Positions 17,682 through 23,817 of a DNA stretch of 23,817 nt are shown one piece after another. The stretch's first letter is position 1. Every line of letters begins with the position of its first letter. The translations under genes and the position numbers were made by a program. Source of the stretch: Draconibacterium orientale (GTDB lineage: Bacteria; Bacteroidota; Bacteroidia; Bacteroidales; UBA1556); contig DZDC01000029.1 of NCBI GenBank assembly GCA_022736595.1, positions 1-23,817 of the forward strand, read 5' to 3'. A model generated the notes under the pieces. That model ran no database searches. It saw only the letters and a program-made list of their open reading frames with translations, and was not told where the DNA came from.

Positions 17682-18496
17682 TAAGGTAGTTTTATCTGTA
17701 AAGTGTCGGAACAATGAGCAGAGAACAAACCTAAAGCATTGCCTATGATGTTGGTAGGTGGATTACCGGGAGCAGCAATAAAACTGCCTCCTCCAGCCAT
17801 TTGGTTCATTACTTCGTAGTATTTAAAGGTCTCTTCGCTTATGGTTTCAAGTTCTACCGTTATTTGGTCGCCAGGATATATTTCTACACCAAATAGGGGA
17901 TAGGGAATCATTTCTCCATCATAGCCAATATCGGGTGTAATGCCTGCACCAAGTCTGCTTACTCCATTCACGTAGAGGGTTAATTTATAAAAGTTTTTTT
18001 CATTGGGAATATCCGTGAAAAAAGCAACTGGAGTCGGAAATTCCCAATTAGGAGGGCCAAAGGGAAGATGCTTTACCCAGAGGCTATCGAGTGTTACCTT
18101 GGCTGGCATCACCGACTGGGCTTGATACAGTTGACCTTCGATGGTGGTTTCCATGCTGAAATTTTTTCCAATCACGCTGTCTTGCAAAATCACTGAGGCT
18201 GTATAATAGCCATGACCCACATGCGATAGCAAAAAGTGATGATTATACTCATCTATAATTTCGATTTGAGCATCGGTAATACTATCGAAGATATTGCTCT
18301 CATAGAAACCATTGGTTTGAGTGATGTGGGCAAATAAATTCAAATGAAGGCTGTCGGCATCGTCGAAAACTACCTCAGCATCAATTACAATACGTTTTTC
18401 ACTTCCATCCAAGTCCAGAACAATTTCTTTGGTACACGAGCCTAAAAATAGACCCAGTACAAGTAAAACAAACGATATTTTTAATGTCTTTATCAT
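17681..18496 (-). CDS. DUF4249-family lipoprotein
   Basis: A 271-residue lipoprotein of a family typically encoded directly after TonB-dependent receptors in Bacteroidota. The signal ends in lipobox LGSC with Cys21. The family's characteristic start follows (CTKEIVLDLDGSEKRIVIDAEV), with beta-sandwich-like strands through residue 260 and a C-terminal GNALGLFSAHCSD segment. It begins 4 bp after the receptor stop, so the pair is surely co-translated and probably forms an outer-membrane complex. The name gives only a role by association; the ligand is unknown. Its stop codon overlaps the start of the following TIGR02757 gene. Confidence 0.82.
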   Translation of the reverse strand: MIKTLKISFVLLVLGLFLGSCTKEIVLDLDGSEKRIVIDAEVVFDDADSLHLNLFAHITQTNGFYESNIFDSITDAQIEIIDEYNHHFLLSHVGHGYYTASVILQDSVIGKNFSMETTIEGQLYQAQSVMPAKVTLDSLWVKHLPFGPPNWEFPTPVAFFTDIPNEKNFYKLTLYVNGVSRLGAGITPDIGYDGEMIPYPLFGVEIYPGDQITVELETISEETFKYYEVMNQMAGGGSFIAAPGNPPTNIIGNALGLFSAHCSDTLQIKLP

Positions 18497-18500
18497 AATC

Positions 18501-20870
18501 CTAAAATGAAAAATTGTAAGTAATAGAAGGTACCCAACGGAACAAAGCCATTTGAGTGAAAACCGTTTTATTGGGGTCGTCTTCGCTCACAGCATAGCTG
18601 ATGCTGTAGGCATTTTCACGACCATAAGCATTATAAACTGAAAAATTCCACGATGATTTTATTCTTCTTGGCTTTTTCTCCACAATACCGGTATTGGGAT
18701 CAGTCACGAGTTTGTAATTTTTACTGTCCCAATTTACTCCCACATCGAGCCGATGATAGTTGGGCATGCGATAGCTGTTGCGTTCGGTAAAGTAGTAGGT
18801 GGTGATGTTATCGATGGTATATTTTCCAGAAGGAACGGTAACAGCACTTCCGGTATAAAAAACCCAAGTGGCAGCCACATTGAGTCGCTCAGTAATCTCG
18901 TACATTCCCACCACGCTGAGGTCATGGGTACGGTCTTGACGGGCAGGGTAGGGCGTCCCATTATTGATTTCATCAAATTGCATTTCTACTCTAGAAAGGG
19001 TATATCCCAACCAACCGGTGAATTTCCCCGCTCTTTTCTTAAACAGAAGTTCAATTCCATAGCTTTTTCCTTCTCCATAAAGTAAGTCAGCCTCAACGTA
19101 AGGATTGAAATTTACTTCCGCCCCCACACGATAATCTACTGCATTTTGAACCTTTTTAAAATAGGTTTCAACCGAAAATTCAAACATATCTTTACCGAAG
19201 TTTCTAAAATAACCCAATGCCACTTGGTCGGCCATTTCGGGGGCCATATTGTTGCTGCTTGGGAGCCAAACATCGGTAGGGGTGCTCGAAGTGGAGTTTG
19301 AAAGTTTGTGAAGATATTGAATAGTACGTCCATAAGAGGCTTTCACAGAACTTTTAGGATTGATAATGTAGGCTCCTGAAATACGGGGCTCTGGTCCGTT
19401 ATAGTTTTTTACTAATTCCCAATCGTCGTAAACTTTAGTATCGGTGAGCGTACCGCTTTTGTCAAAGTAATAAATGGTGCCAGGTCCAATTTGACTGAAA
19501 CTGGAATAACGAAGTCCAATGTTGAAACTCAAAAAGGGATTAACCTGAATATCATCGCTGAAATACACTGCCGATTCTATACTGTACCGATTTTCAAGGG
19601 TATTATCCTCCAAAACTTCCCCATCAACTATTATATTTCCAGGGCTAAAATTGTGATGAATGACATTCCATCCAAAGCTAAACCGATGCTTTTGATTTAA
19701 AAAGTACTGATAGTCTTGCTTTACGTTATAATCGATGATAGAACTTCCTGCTTCGATGGTTTTTTTGTTGAAAGAGGCTTTGAAAATATAGTTGTAATCG
19801 TTGTAAATAAAGGAAGTATTGCTAAAAAGTTTTTTGCCATAAACGTGATTCCAACGTAGGGTTCCTGTTTTGTTTCCCCAATCAAAACCAAACTTATCGT
19901 TGAAAACAAACAGGTCGCGCCCAAGATAGCCAGAGAGGTAAATTCGATCGTTTTCAGTGATTTGGTAGTTGGCTTTGGCGTTGAAGTCGTAGAAGTATAG
20001 TTTGCTATTTTGTTGAGCTTCACTGGTCGAAAGGGCTAAGAAAACATCGGCATAAGTACGCCTTGCACTGACCATAAAAGAACCTTTATCTTTTACTATG
20101 GGGCCTTCAACCGTGAGTTTTGAAGCGATGATCCCGATGCCTCCTTGAGCGTGAAAAGACTTGTTGTTTCCTTCTTTCATTTTGATGTCCATTACCGACG
20201 ATAATCGGCCACCGTACTGGGCCGGAATGCCCCCTTTGTACAATTTTACATCCTTCAAGGCATCGCTATTGAAAACCGAAAAGAACCCGAGCATGTGGGA
20301 AGCGTTGTACACTGGGGCTTCATCCAGTAATATTAAATTTTGATCCACCGTTCCTCCCCGAACGAAAAAACCCGCTCCTCCATCGCCTTCACTCTTGATG
20401 CCAGGTAACAATTGAAGGGTTTTCATCACATCCTTTTCGCCAAAAATTACTGGAATTTTCTCCACCTCCTTCAAATTTACTTTGGTAAGACTCATCTCAG
20501 GGCTGGTAACATTGGCATCGGAGCGTTCGGCGACAATATCAATTCCTTTAAGTTGCTGGGTGGTGGATTTAAGTGCTACATTTTTACGAATATCTCGATC
20601 CAATACAATGCTCACCGTTTGGCTTTCGTAGCCCAAATAGGAATAAACGAGTGTATATTTTCCGGGCAAAAGACTTATGGAATAATACCCGTAAACATTG
20701 GTAATGGCTCCAGTATTGCTTAACTCCTTTACTTGAATGATGGCTCCGATGAGATCTTCGCCTGTTTCTGCATCTTTAATATTACCGCTGACGGTAAATT
20801 TTTGCGCATTTCCCCATAGATTGCTTATGGCAAAAAAACTTATAAATAAAACAGTACAAAGAAATTTCAT
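18501..20870 (-). CDS. TonB-dependent receptor with carboxypeptidase-like regulatory domain
   Basis: A 789-residue outer-membrane receptor with a signal peptide cut near GNA-Q (residue 22). Order: carboxypeptidase regulatory-like domain (about 26-110, SGNIKDAETGEDLIGA to YLGYESQTV), plug (about 115-230, MKTLQLLPGIKSEGDGGAGF, FVRGGTVDQNLILLDEAPVYN, GGIPAQYGGRLSSVMDI), and a beta-barrel ending PSITYNFSF. There is no STN domain for sigma-factor signalling although an ECF sigma gene lies 118 bp upstream. The DUF4249 lipoprotein gene follows after 4 bp. This arrangement is typical of uptake of an unidentified nutrient, possibly a peptide, siderophore or glycan. A perfect TACCTTTG element lies in the upstream gap, so it can be expressed separately from the sigma gene. 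Confidence 0.94.
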   Translation of the reverse strand: MKFLCTVLFISFFAISNLWGNAQKFTVSGNIKDAETGEDLIGAIIQVKELSNTGAITNVYGYYSISLLPGKYTLVYSYLGYESQTVSIVLDRDIRKNVALKSTTQQLKGIDIVAERSDANVTSPEMSLTKVNLKEVEKIPVIFGEKDVMKTLQLLPGIKSEGDGGAGFFVRGGTVDQNLILLDEAPVYNASHMLGFFSVFNSDALKDVKLYKGGIPAQYGGRLSSVMDIKMKEGNNKSFHAQGGIGIIASKLTVEGPIVKDKGSFMVSARRTYADVFLALSTSEAQQNSKLYFYDFNAKANYQITENDRIYLSGYLGRDLFVFNDKFGFDWGNKTGTLRWNHVYGKKLFSNTSFIYNDYNYIFKASFNKKTIEAGSSIIDYNVKQDYQYFLNQKHRFSFGWNVIHHNFSPGNIIVDGEVLEDNTLENRYSIESAVYFSDDIQVNPFLSFNIGLRYSSFSQIGPGTIYYFDKSGTLTDTKVYDDWELVKNYNGPEPRISGAYIINPKSSVKASYGRTIQYLHKLSNSTSSTPTDVWLPSSNNMAPEMADQVALGYFRNFGKDMFEFSVETYFKKVQNAVDYRVGAEVNFNPYVEADLLYGEGKSYGIELLFKKRAGKFTGWLGYTLSRVEMQFDEINNGTPYPARQDRTHDLSVVGMYEITERLNVAATWVFYTGSAVTVPSGKYTIDNITTYYFTERNSYRMPNYHRLDVGVNWDSKNYKLVTDPNTGIVEKKPRRIKSSWNFSVYNAYGRENAYSISYAVSEDDPNKTVFTQMALFRWVPSITYNFSF

Positions 20871-20911
20871 AAATATTGTTAGGTGGATGGAAACGAAATA
20901 ATTTTGAGGCT

Positions 20912-20919
20912 CAAAGGTA
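20912..20919 (-). promoter_or_regulatory. Candidate -7 promoter element for the second TonB-receptor unit
   Basis: On the - strand the octamer is TACCTTTG, a perfect TAnnTTTG match 41 bp before the receptor ATG, identical to those before the CotH gene and dnaX. No matching -33 element is seen. It suggests the housekeeping sigma factor can drive the receptor even though an ECF sigma gene sits just upstream. Confidence 0.45.
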
Positions 20920-20988
20920 ATTTATATGTGATTAATCAGTCCTTAAATTTTGTTAAACCTATATTATATTCTACTGATATTATTGATG

Positions 20989-21573
20989 TTAACTTATATA
21001 ATTTTGATAGGTTTCTAAAAGGTGTTTTTGTAAATTACTTTTGGCCCGATGCAACAACGATTCCACTGCATCAAAAGTTACATTCATCACCTCTGCAATT
21101 TCTTTATAGCTCAATTCGTCATAGTTTTTGAGAATGAAGGCGGTTCTTTGACTTTCCGGAAGTCGATTTAAGGCTTGATGCATCTGCGAACTCAACTCTT
21201 TTTGCTCCAGTTGTTCAATGGCATTGCTTTGCCGACGGTCGGGGAGGTCTTTCTGGGGCTCGTCTTCAGAGCCAAAAAATGATTGTAAGCTTTTTAACCA
21301 TTGGTGTTTTTGGTTGGATTTGAGATGATTAAGCGATTTATTCACCGAAATTCGATAAAGCCAAGTGGATAATTTGCTGTCGCCTCTAAATTTGCCAATG
21401 CTTCTGTAAAGCTCTAAAAAAACTTCTTGGCTTAGATCACGGGCAATTTCTGAATCTTTTACAAAACCAATGCAAGTATTGTAAATCTTAGGCTGGTACT
21501 TGTGCACCACCCTTCGATAAGCATCTTCATCGCCCAATTTAAGTTGCTCCAAGAGCAATTCTTCTTCTTGCAT
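20989..21573 (-). CDS. RNA polymerase ECF-type sigma factor (sigma-70 family)
   Basis: A 194-residue two-domain sigma factor. Region 2 spans about residues 22-92 and includes the core-binding DLSQEVFLELYRSIGKFRG and promoter-melting STWLYRISVNKSLNHLK. An acidic/Gln-rich linker follows (about 93-125). Region 4 (about 130-185) has LPESQRTAFILKNYDELSYKEIAEVM and VESLLHRAKSNLQKHL, a typical helix-turn-helix. No anti-sigma factor gene follows; the next gene is a TonB-dependent receptor after 118 bp. It may control that receptor and its partners, or act globally with regulation elsewhere. A likely own promoter lies upstream. Confidence 0.95.
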   Translation of the reverse strand: MQEEELLLEQLKLGDEDAYRRVVHKYQPKIYNTCIGFVKDSEIARDLSQEVFLELYRSIGKFRGDSKLSTWLYRISVNKSLNHLKSNQKHQWLKSLQSFFGSEDEPQKDLPDRRQSNAIEQLEQKELSSQMHQALNRLPESQRTAFILKNYDELSYKEIAEVMNVTFDAVESLLHRAKSNLQKHLLETYQNYIS

Positions 21574-21617
21574 TGCGTTGGTAAATTCTGAGTTAAAACC
21601 AAAAAATCATTAGACTA

Positions 21618-21646
21618 CGAAAGTAGATTTTTCTTTTGGTAAGCAA
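21618..21646 (-). promoter_or_regulatory. Candidate promoter of the ECF sigma gene
   Basis: On the - strand a TTG (21646-21644) is followed after 18 bp by TACTTTCG (21625-21618), one mismatch from TAnnTTTG. The element ends 44 bp before the sigma ATG at 21573. This is the only promoter candidate in the window with both elements near the usual spacing. Confidence 0.4.
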
Positions 21647-21767
21647 CCCACATTTTGCATCCAATCTTTTCCACTTTGAATTATTGGTAAGTTTTATATT
21701 ATTCCAGTGGATTCTAAAGCAATTTATTACTTTTAGTGCAGGTTTTAAAAATTGTAATTGACCGCAA

Positions 21768-23804
21768 GTGAAGCATATAATATTATTTATATTACTGAGT
21801 GTAAGTATGTTGATTTGGATTCCCATCCAAGCTCAACCACGCAAATTTTCTGCTGAATTGCTTAAAAATCCCCAAAAATATGGTCCCCAATTTGAGGAGC
21901 TTTTTAATCTTAACGAAATTGGAACCTATAAAAAACAACAAAAAAAAGGCGTCATTCTTTTAGAAAATGGCTATTCTAAAGCCTTTATCAAAAATCCAAA
22001 AGCATGGATTCCTTATCGCAAAAACATTGTGATTACCCAAATCGATGTGGTTTACACCAAATATCCTAAGAACAAAGAATTTTGGATTACCAACTATTAC
22101 GATTTGCTGGCTGCACGCATTACCGAGCTCTTTAAATTGGATAGCACCCTCAATAGCAGCGATTTTGAGTGGAACATAGTTTTGCAAACCGACTGCGATA
22201 CGGAAGCCGAAACCATGAAAATGTTTCATGGTATCGCCATTCATTATTTTGAAGTGGACGAGTTTGAACGCGAAGCCCATGCCAAAGGGCCGTCAAAACC
22301 TTTAGATAGCACTGAGTTGGCACAGTATTCCCTGAAAGTTCACAATTTTATTCGTTCCCAAGGAGGTTTAGGCGATTCATTGGTATTTAATACTTTCGAT
22401 AAGCATAAGCAATGGAATAAAGCGTTGGTGGTGATGGATTGGACCGGAAGTATGTATCGCTATGGTGCACAGGCGATTCTATGGCATACTTTGAACTTCA
22501 AGACTTCAGGAATACGTAATTTTGTGTTCTTCAACGATGGGGATAATAAACCCGATATCAATAAAATAATTGGTGAAACGGGGGGCGTGTATTTCGCTCA
22601 GGCTGAAAATGTGGATCGTTTAGTTAAAACATTTTATCTGGTTGGAAGCCGAGGCAAAGGTGGTGACCCTGAGGAGAATGACGTGGAAGCCCTTCTGAAA
22701 GGGATCAATCGGTTCGAAGATTTTGACGAGCTTATTCTTATTGCCGACAACAACAGTTGCATGCGCGACTTCAGTCTTTTGGTCAATCTCAACGTAAAAG
22801 TAAATGTGATCGCCTGTGGCACCGAAAAAGGAATCAATCCACAATACATCAACTTGGCATATCAAACTGGAGGAAGCATTCACAGCATTGAAGAAGAAAT
22901 TATGCATTTGTCGCTTAAGGTCAAAGGCAATACCCTTGGCCTAAAAACCCTCGACTACGAATTGGATCCTGAAAACTTGTTTCGAATTAAAAATCCTACG
23001 CAACGCATTATCTTTTCAGCTTGCGACGCCTTTAATACTTTAGCTCCCAGGCCAATTGATCCTCATCTTGAATTCATCGATCGTCATGGAGGTATTACTG
23101 ATAGTACTGTTTACAAAGTTTTTGATCGACATCCTCTTTGGACCAGTTCATTGGTGGTAATGAATTGGAGTCCGCGAATGTACACCCAAAGTGCTCAAGC
23201 TGTGCTCTGGCATAAAGTGCATCCGAAAACTTCGGGCATCGACTATTTCGTTTTTGCCAACGATGGCGACCGCATCAGTGAAAAGCAAAAGAAAATTGGA
23301 AAAACTGGAGGAATGTATTACAACAAAGCCAACAACTTTGCTCAGGTAGTGCAACGCTGCGATTATGTGGCAAAAAAGTCAAAGGGGGATAATCCCAACA
23401 CCAGCAATGCCATCGAAAGCATCGTGCGCTCGGCTCAGAAATATCCTGATGCCAAAGAAATAGTGTACCTTGCCGACAACGAAAGTTGTATCCGCGATTT
23501 TAAGTTAATTAAGTACCTTAACGTTCCTGTAAAAGTGGTGCTTAGCAATGTCAACGGGCCTATTAATCCTCAGTATATCAACTTGGCATATAAAACTGGA
23601 GGATCGCTGCATCTCATTACTGACGATTTTTATAATAATGTTTTTTCAGCATTGGCCACCAGCAAATTGAAACTTACCCTCAACGGAGTCAATTACGTGT
23701 TGAATGAGGAAGGGCTTTACGATTTTGAGGATGGAACCAAGCGTCGTAAAAAGGATTGTTCTGTTTCTACAAAAACCAGCCTACTCGAAAATTTTGGACT
23801 CTAA
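21768..23804 (+). CDS. Secreted protein with two tandem vWA-like domains
   Basis: A 678-residue exported protein starting at GTG 21768. An in-frame TGA lies three codons upstream and the next ATG (codon 14) would destroy the signal peptide, so GTG is the best start. The signal ends near IQAQ (residue 23). After a unique N-terminal domain (about 24-200) come two related domains about 243 residues apart. Copy 1 has VVMDWTGSMY (D224, T226, S228: a MIDAS-like DxTxS), GGDPEEN (298-304) and ADNNSCMRDF (D327). Copy 2 has VVMNWSPRMY (N466, S468, R470: MIDAS lost), KGDNPNT and ADNESCIRDF (D570). Both contain INPQYINLAY.TGGS.H. This points to von Willebrand factor A-type folds, with metal-binding probable only in copy 1. 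No T9SS domain or lipobox is seen. Function unknown; protein-protein binding is likely. Confidence 0.75.
   Translation: MKHIILFILLSVSMLIWIPIQAQPRKFSAELLKNPQKYGPQFEELFNLNEIGTYKKQQKKGVILLENGYSKAFIKNPKAWIPYRKNIVITQIDVVYTKYPKNKEFWITNYYDLLAARITELFKLDSTLNSSDFEWNIVLQTDCDTEAETMKMFHGIAIHYFEVDEFEREAHAKGPSKPLDSTELAQYSLKVHNFIRSQGGLGDSLVFNTFDKHKQWNKALVVMDWTGSMYRYGAQAILWHTLNFKTSGIRNFVFFNDGDNKPDINKIIGETGGVYFAQAENVDRLVKTFYLVGSRGKGGDPEENDVEALLKGINRFEDFDELILIADNNSCMRDFSLLVNLNVKVNVIACGTEKGINPQYINLAYQTGGSIHSIEEEIMHLSLKVKGNTLGLKTLDYELDPENLFRIKNPTQRIIFSACDAFNTLAPRPIDPHLEFIDRHGGITDSTVYKVFDRHPLWTSSLVVMNWSPRMYTQSAQAVLWHKVHPKTSGIDYFVFANDGDRISEKQKKIGKTGGMYYNKANNFAQVVQRCDYVAKKSKGDNPNTSNAIESIVRSAQKYPDAKEIVYLADNESCIRDFKLIKYLNVPVKVVLSNVNGPINPQYINLAYKTGGSLHLITDDFYNNVFSALATSKLKLTLNGVNYVLNEEGLYDFEDGTKRRKKDCSVSTKTSLLENFGL
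22848..22874 (+). repeat. DNA trace of the internal vWA duplication, copy 1
   Basis: ATCAACTTGGCATAT at 22848-22862 recurs exactly at 23577-23591, 729 bp (243 codons) away. After one mismatch both continue AAACTGGAGGA, so 26 of 27 bases agree with copy 2 at 23577-23603. It encodes the conserved YINLAY.TGG block and shows that the two halves arose by tandem duplication, or have been kept alike by gene conversion. Confidence 0.85.
23577..23603 (+). repeat. DNA trace of the internal vWA duplication, copy 2
   Basis: The second copy of the segment described at 22848-22874, offset by 243 codons in the same reading frame. Confidence 0.85.
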
Positions 23805-23817
23805 AAAAAAGGCTTTA

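Noticed and set aside
13004..20870. The TonB receptors as parts of a SusC/SusD polysaccharide utilisation locus
   Set aside because: No SusD-like protein, glycoside hydrolase or hybrid two-component regulator is present in the window.
20955..21014. An 8-bp inverted repeat AAACCTAT/ATAGGTTT around the end of the sigma gene
   Set aside because: The loop is 44 nt and one arm lies in coding sequence; there is no T run or other support for a terminator or operator.

Overview
The window is a chromosomal segment from a member of the Bacteroidota, probably an uncultured or environmental relative of the Flavobacteriales/Chitinophagales/Saprospirales. The evidence is two TonB-dependent receptors with N-terminal carboxypeptidase-like beta-sandwich domains, a secreted protein with a type IX secretion (T9SS) C-terminal sorting domain, a PorV/PorQ-type outer-membrane barrel, a DUF4249 lipoprotein, and several copies of the Bacteroidota -7 promoter element TAnnTTTG just upstream of transcription units. 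Clear Shine-Dalgarno sequences are absent, as expected for the phylum. Assignment below phylum is not possible from this sequence alone.

Left part (1-6786, all + strand): single-chain iron-sulfur L-serine dehydratase, then 8 bp later a class-3-lipase-like secreted protein; a CotH-kinase-family lipoprotein; a monofunctional peptidoglycan glycosyltransferase (mtgA); and dnaX. dnaX carries an A10 run just after the ATPase/domain III part, and both alternative reading frames stop within 3-11 nt of it. This is the signature of programmed slippage giving a short gamma subunit as well as full-length tau.

Middle part (6795-16645, all - strand): greA and a HIT-family gene form a two-gene unit converging on dnaX. 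Upstream of them, behind a strong hairpin terminator, lies a three-gene unit: a 1213-residue TonB-dependent receptor, a 1352-residue T9SS cargo protein and a PorV/PorQ-like barrel, separated by only 52 and 26 bp. It reads as one surface-protein module and is the best candidate here for a poorly described system.

Right part (16914-21573, - strand): an ECF sigma factor, a second TonB-dependent receptor, a DUF4249 lipoprotein (4 bp behind the receptor) and a TIGR02757/DUF2400-type protein translationally coupled through a TAATG overlap. No FecR-type anti-sigma gene is present and the receptor has no N-terminal STN signalling domain. Divergent from the sigma gene, on the + strand (21768-23804), is a secreted 678-residue protein with two tandem von Willebrand factor A-like domains; the first keeps a MIDAS-like metal site and the second has lost it.

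I saw no tRNA, rRNA, CRISPR array, insertion sequence or phage gene. No gene-free stretch exceeds 300 bases; the longest are 2471-2709 and 16646-16913.
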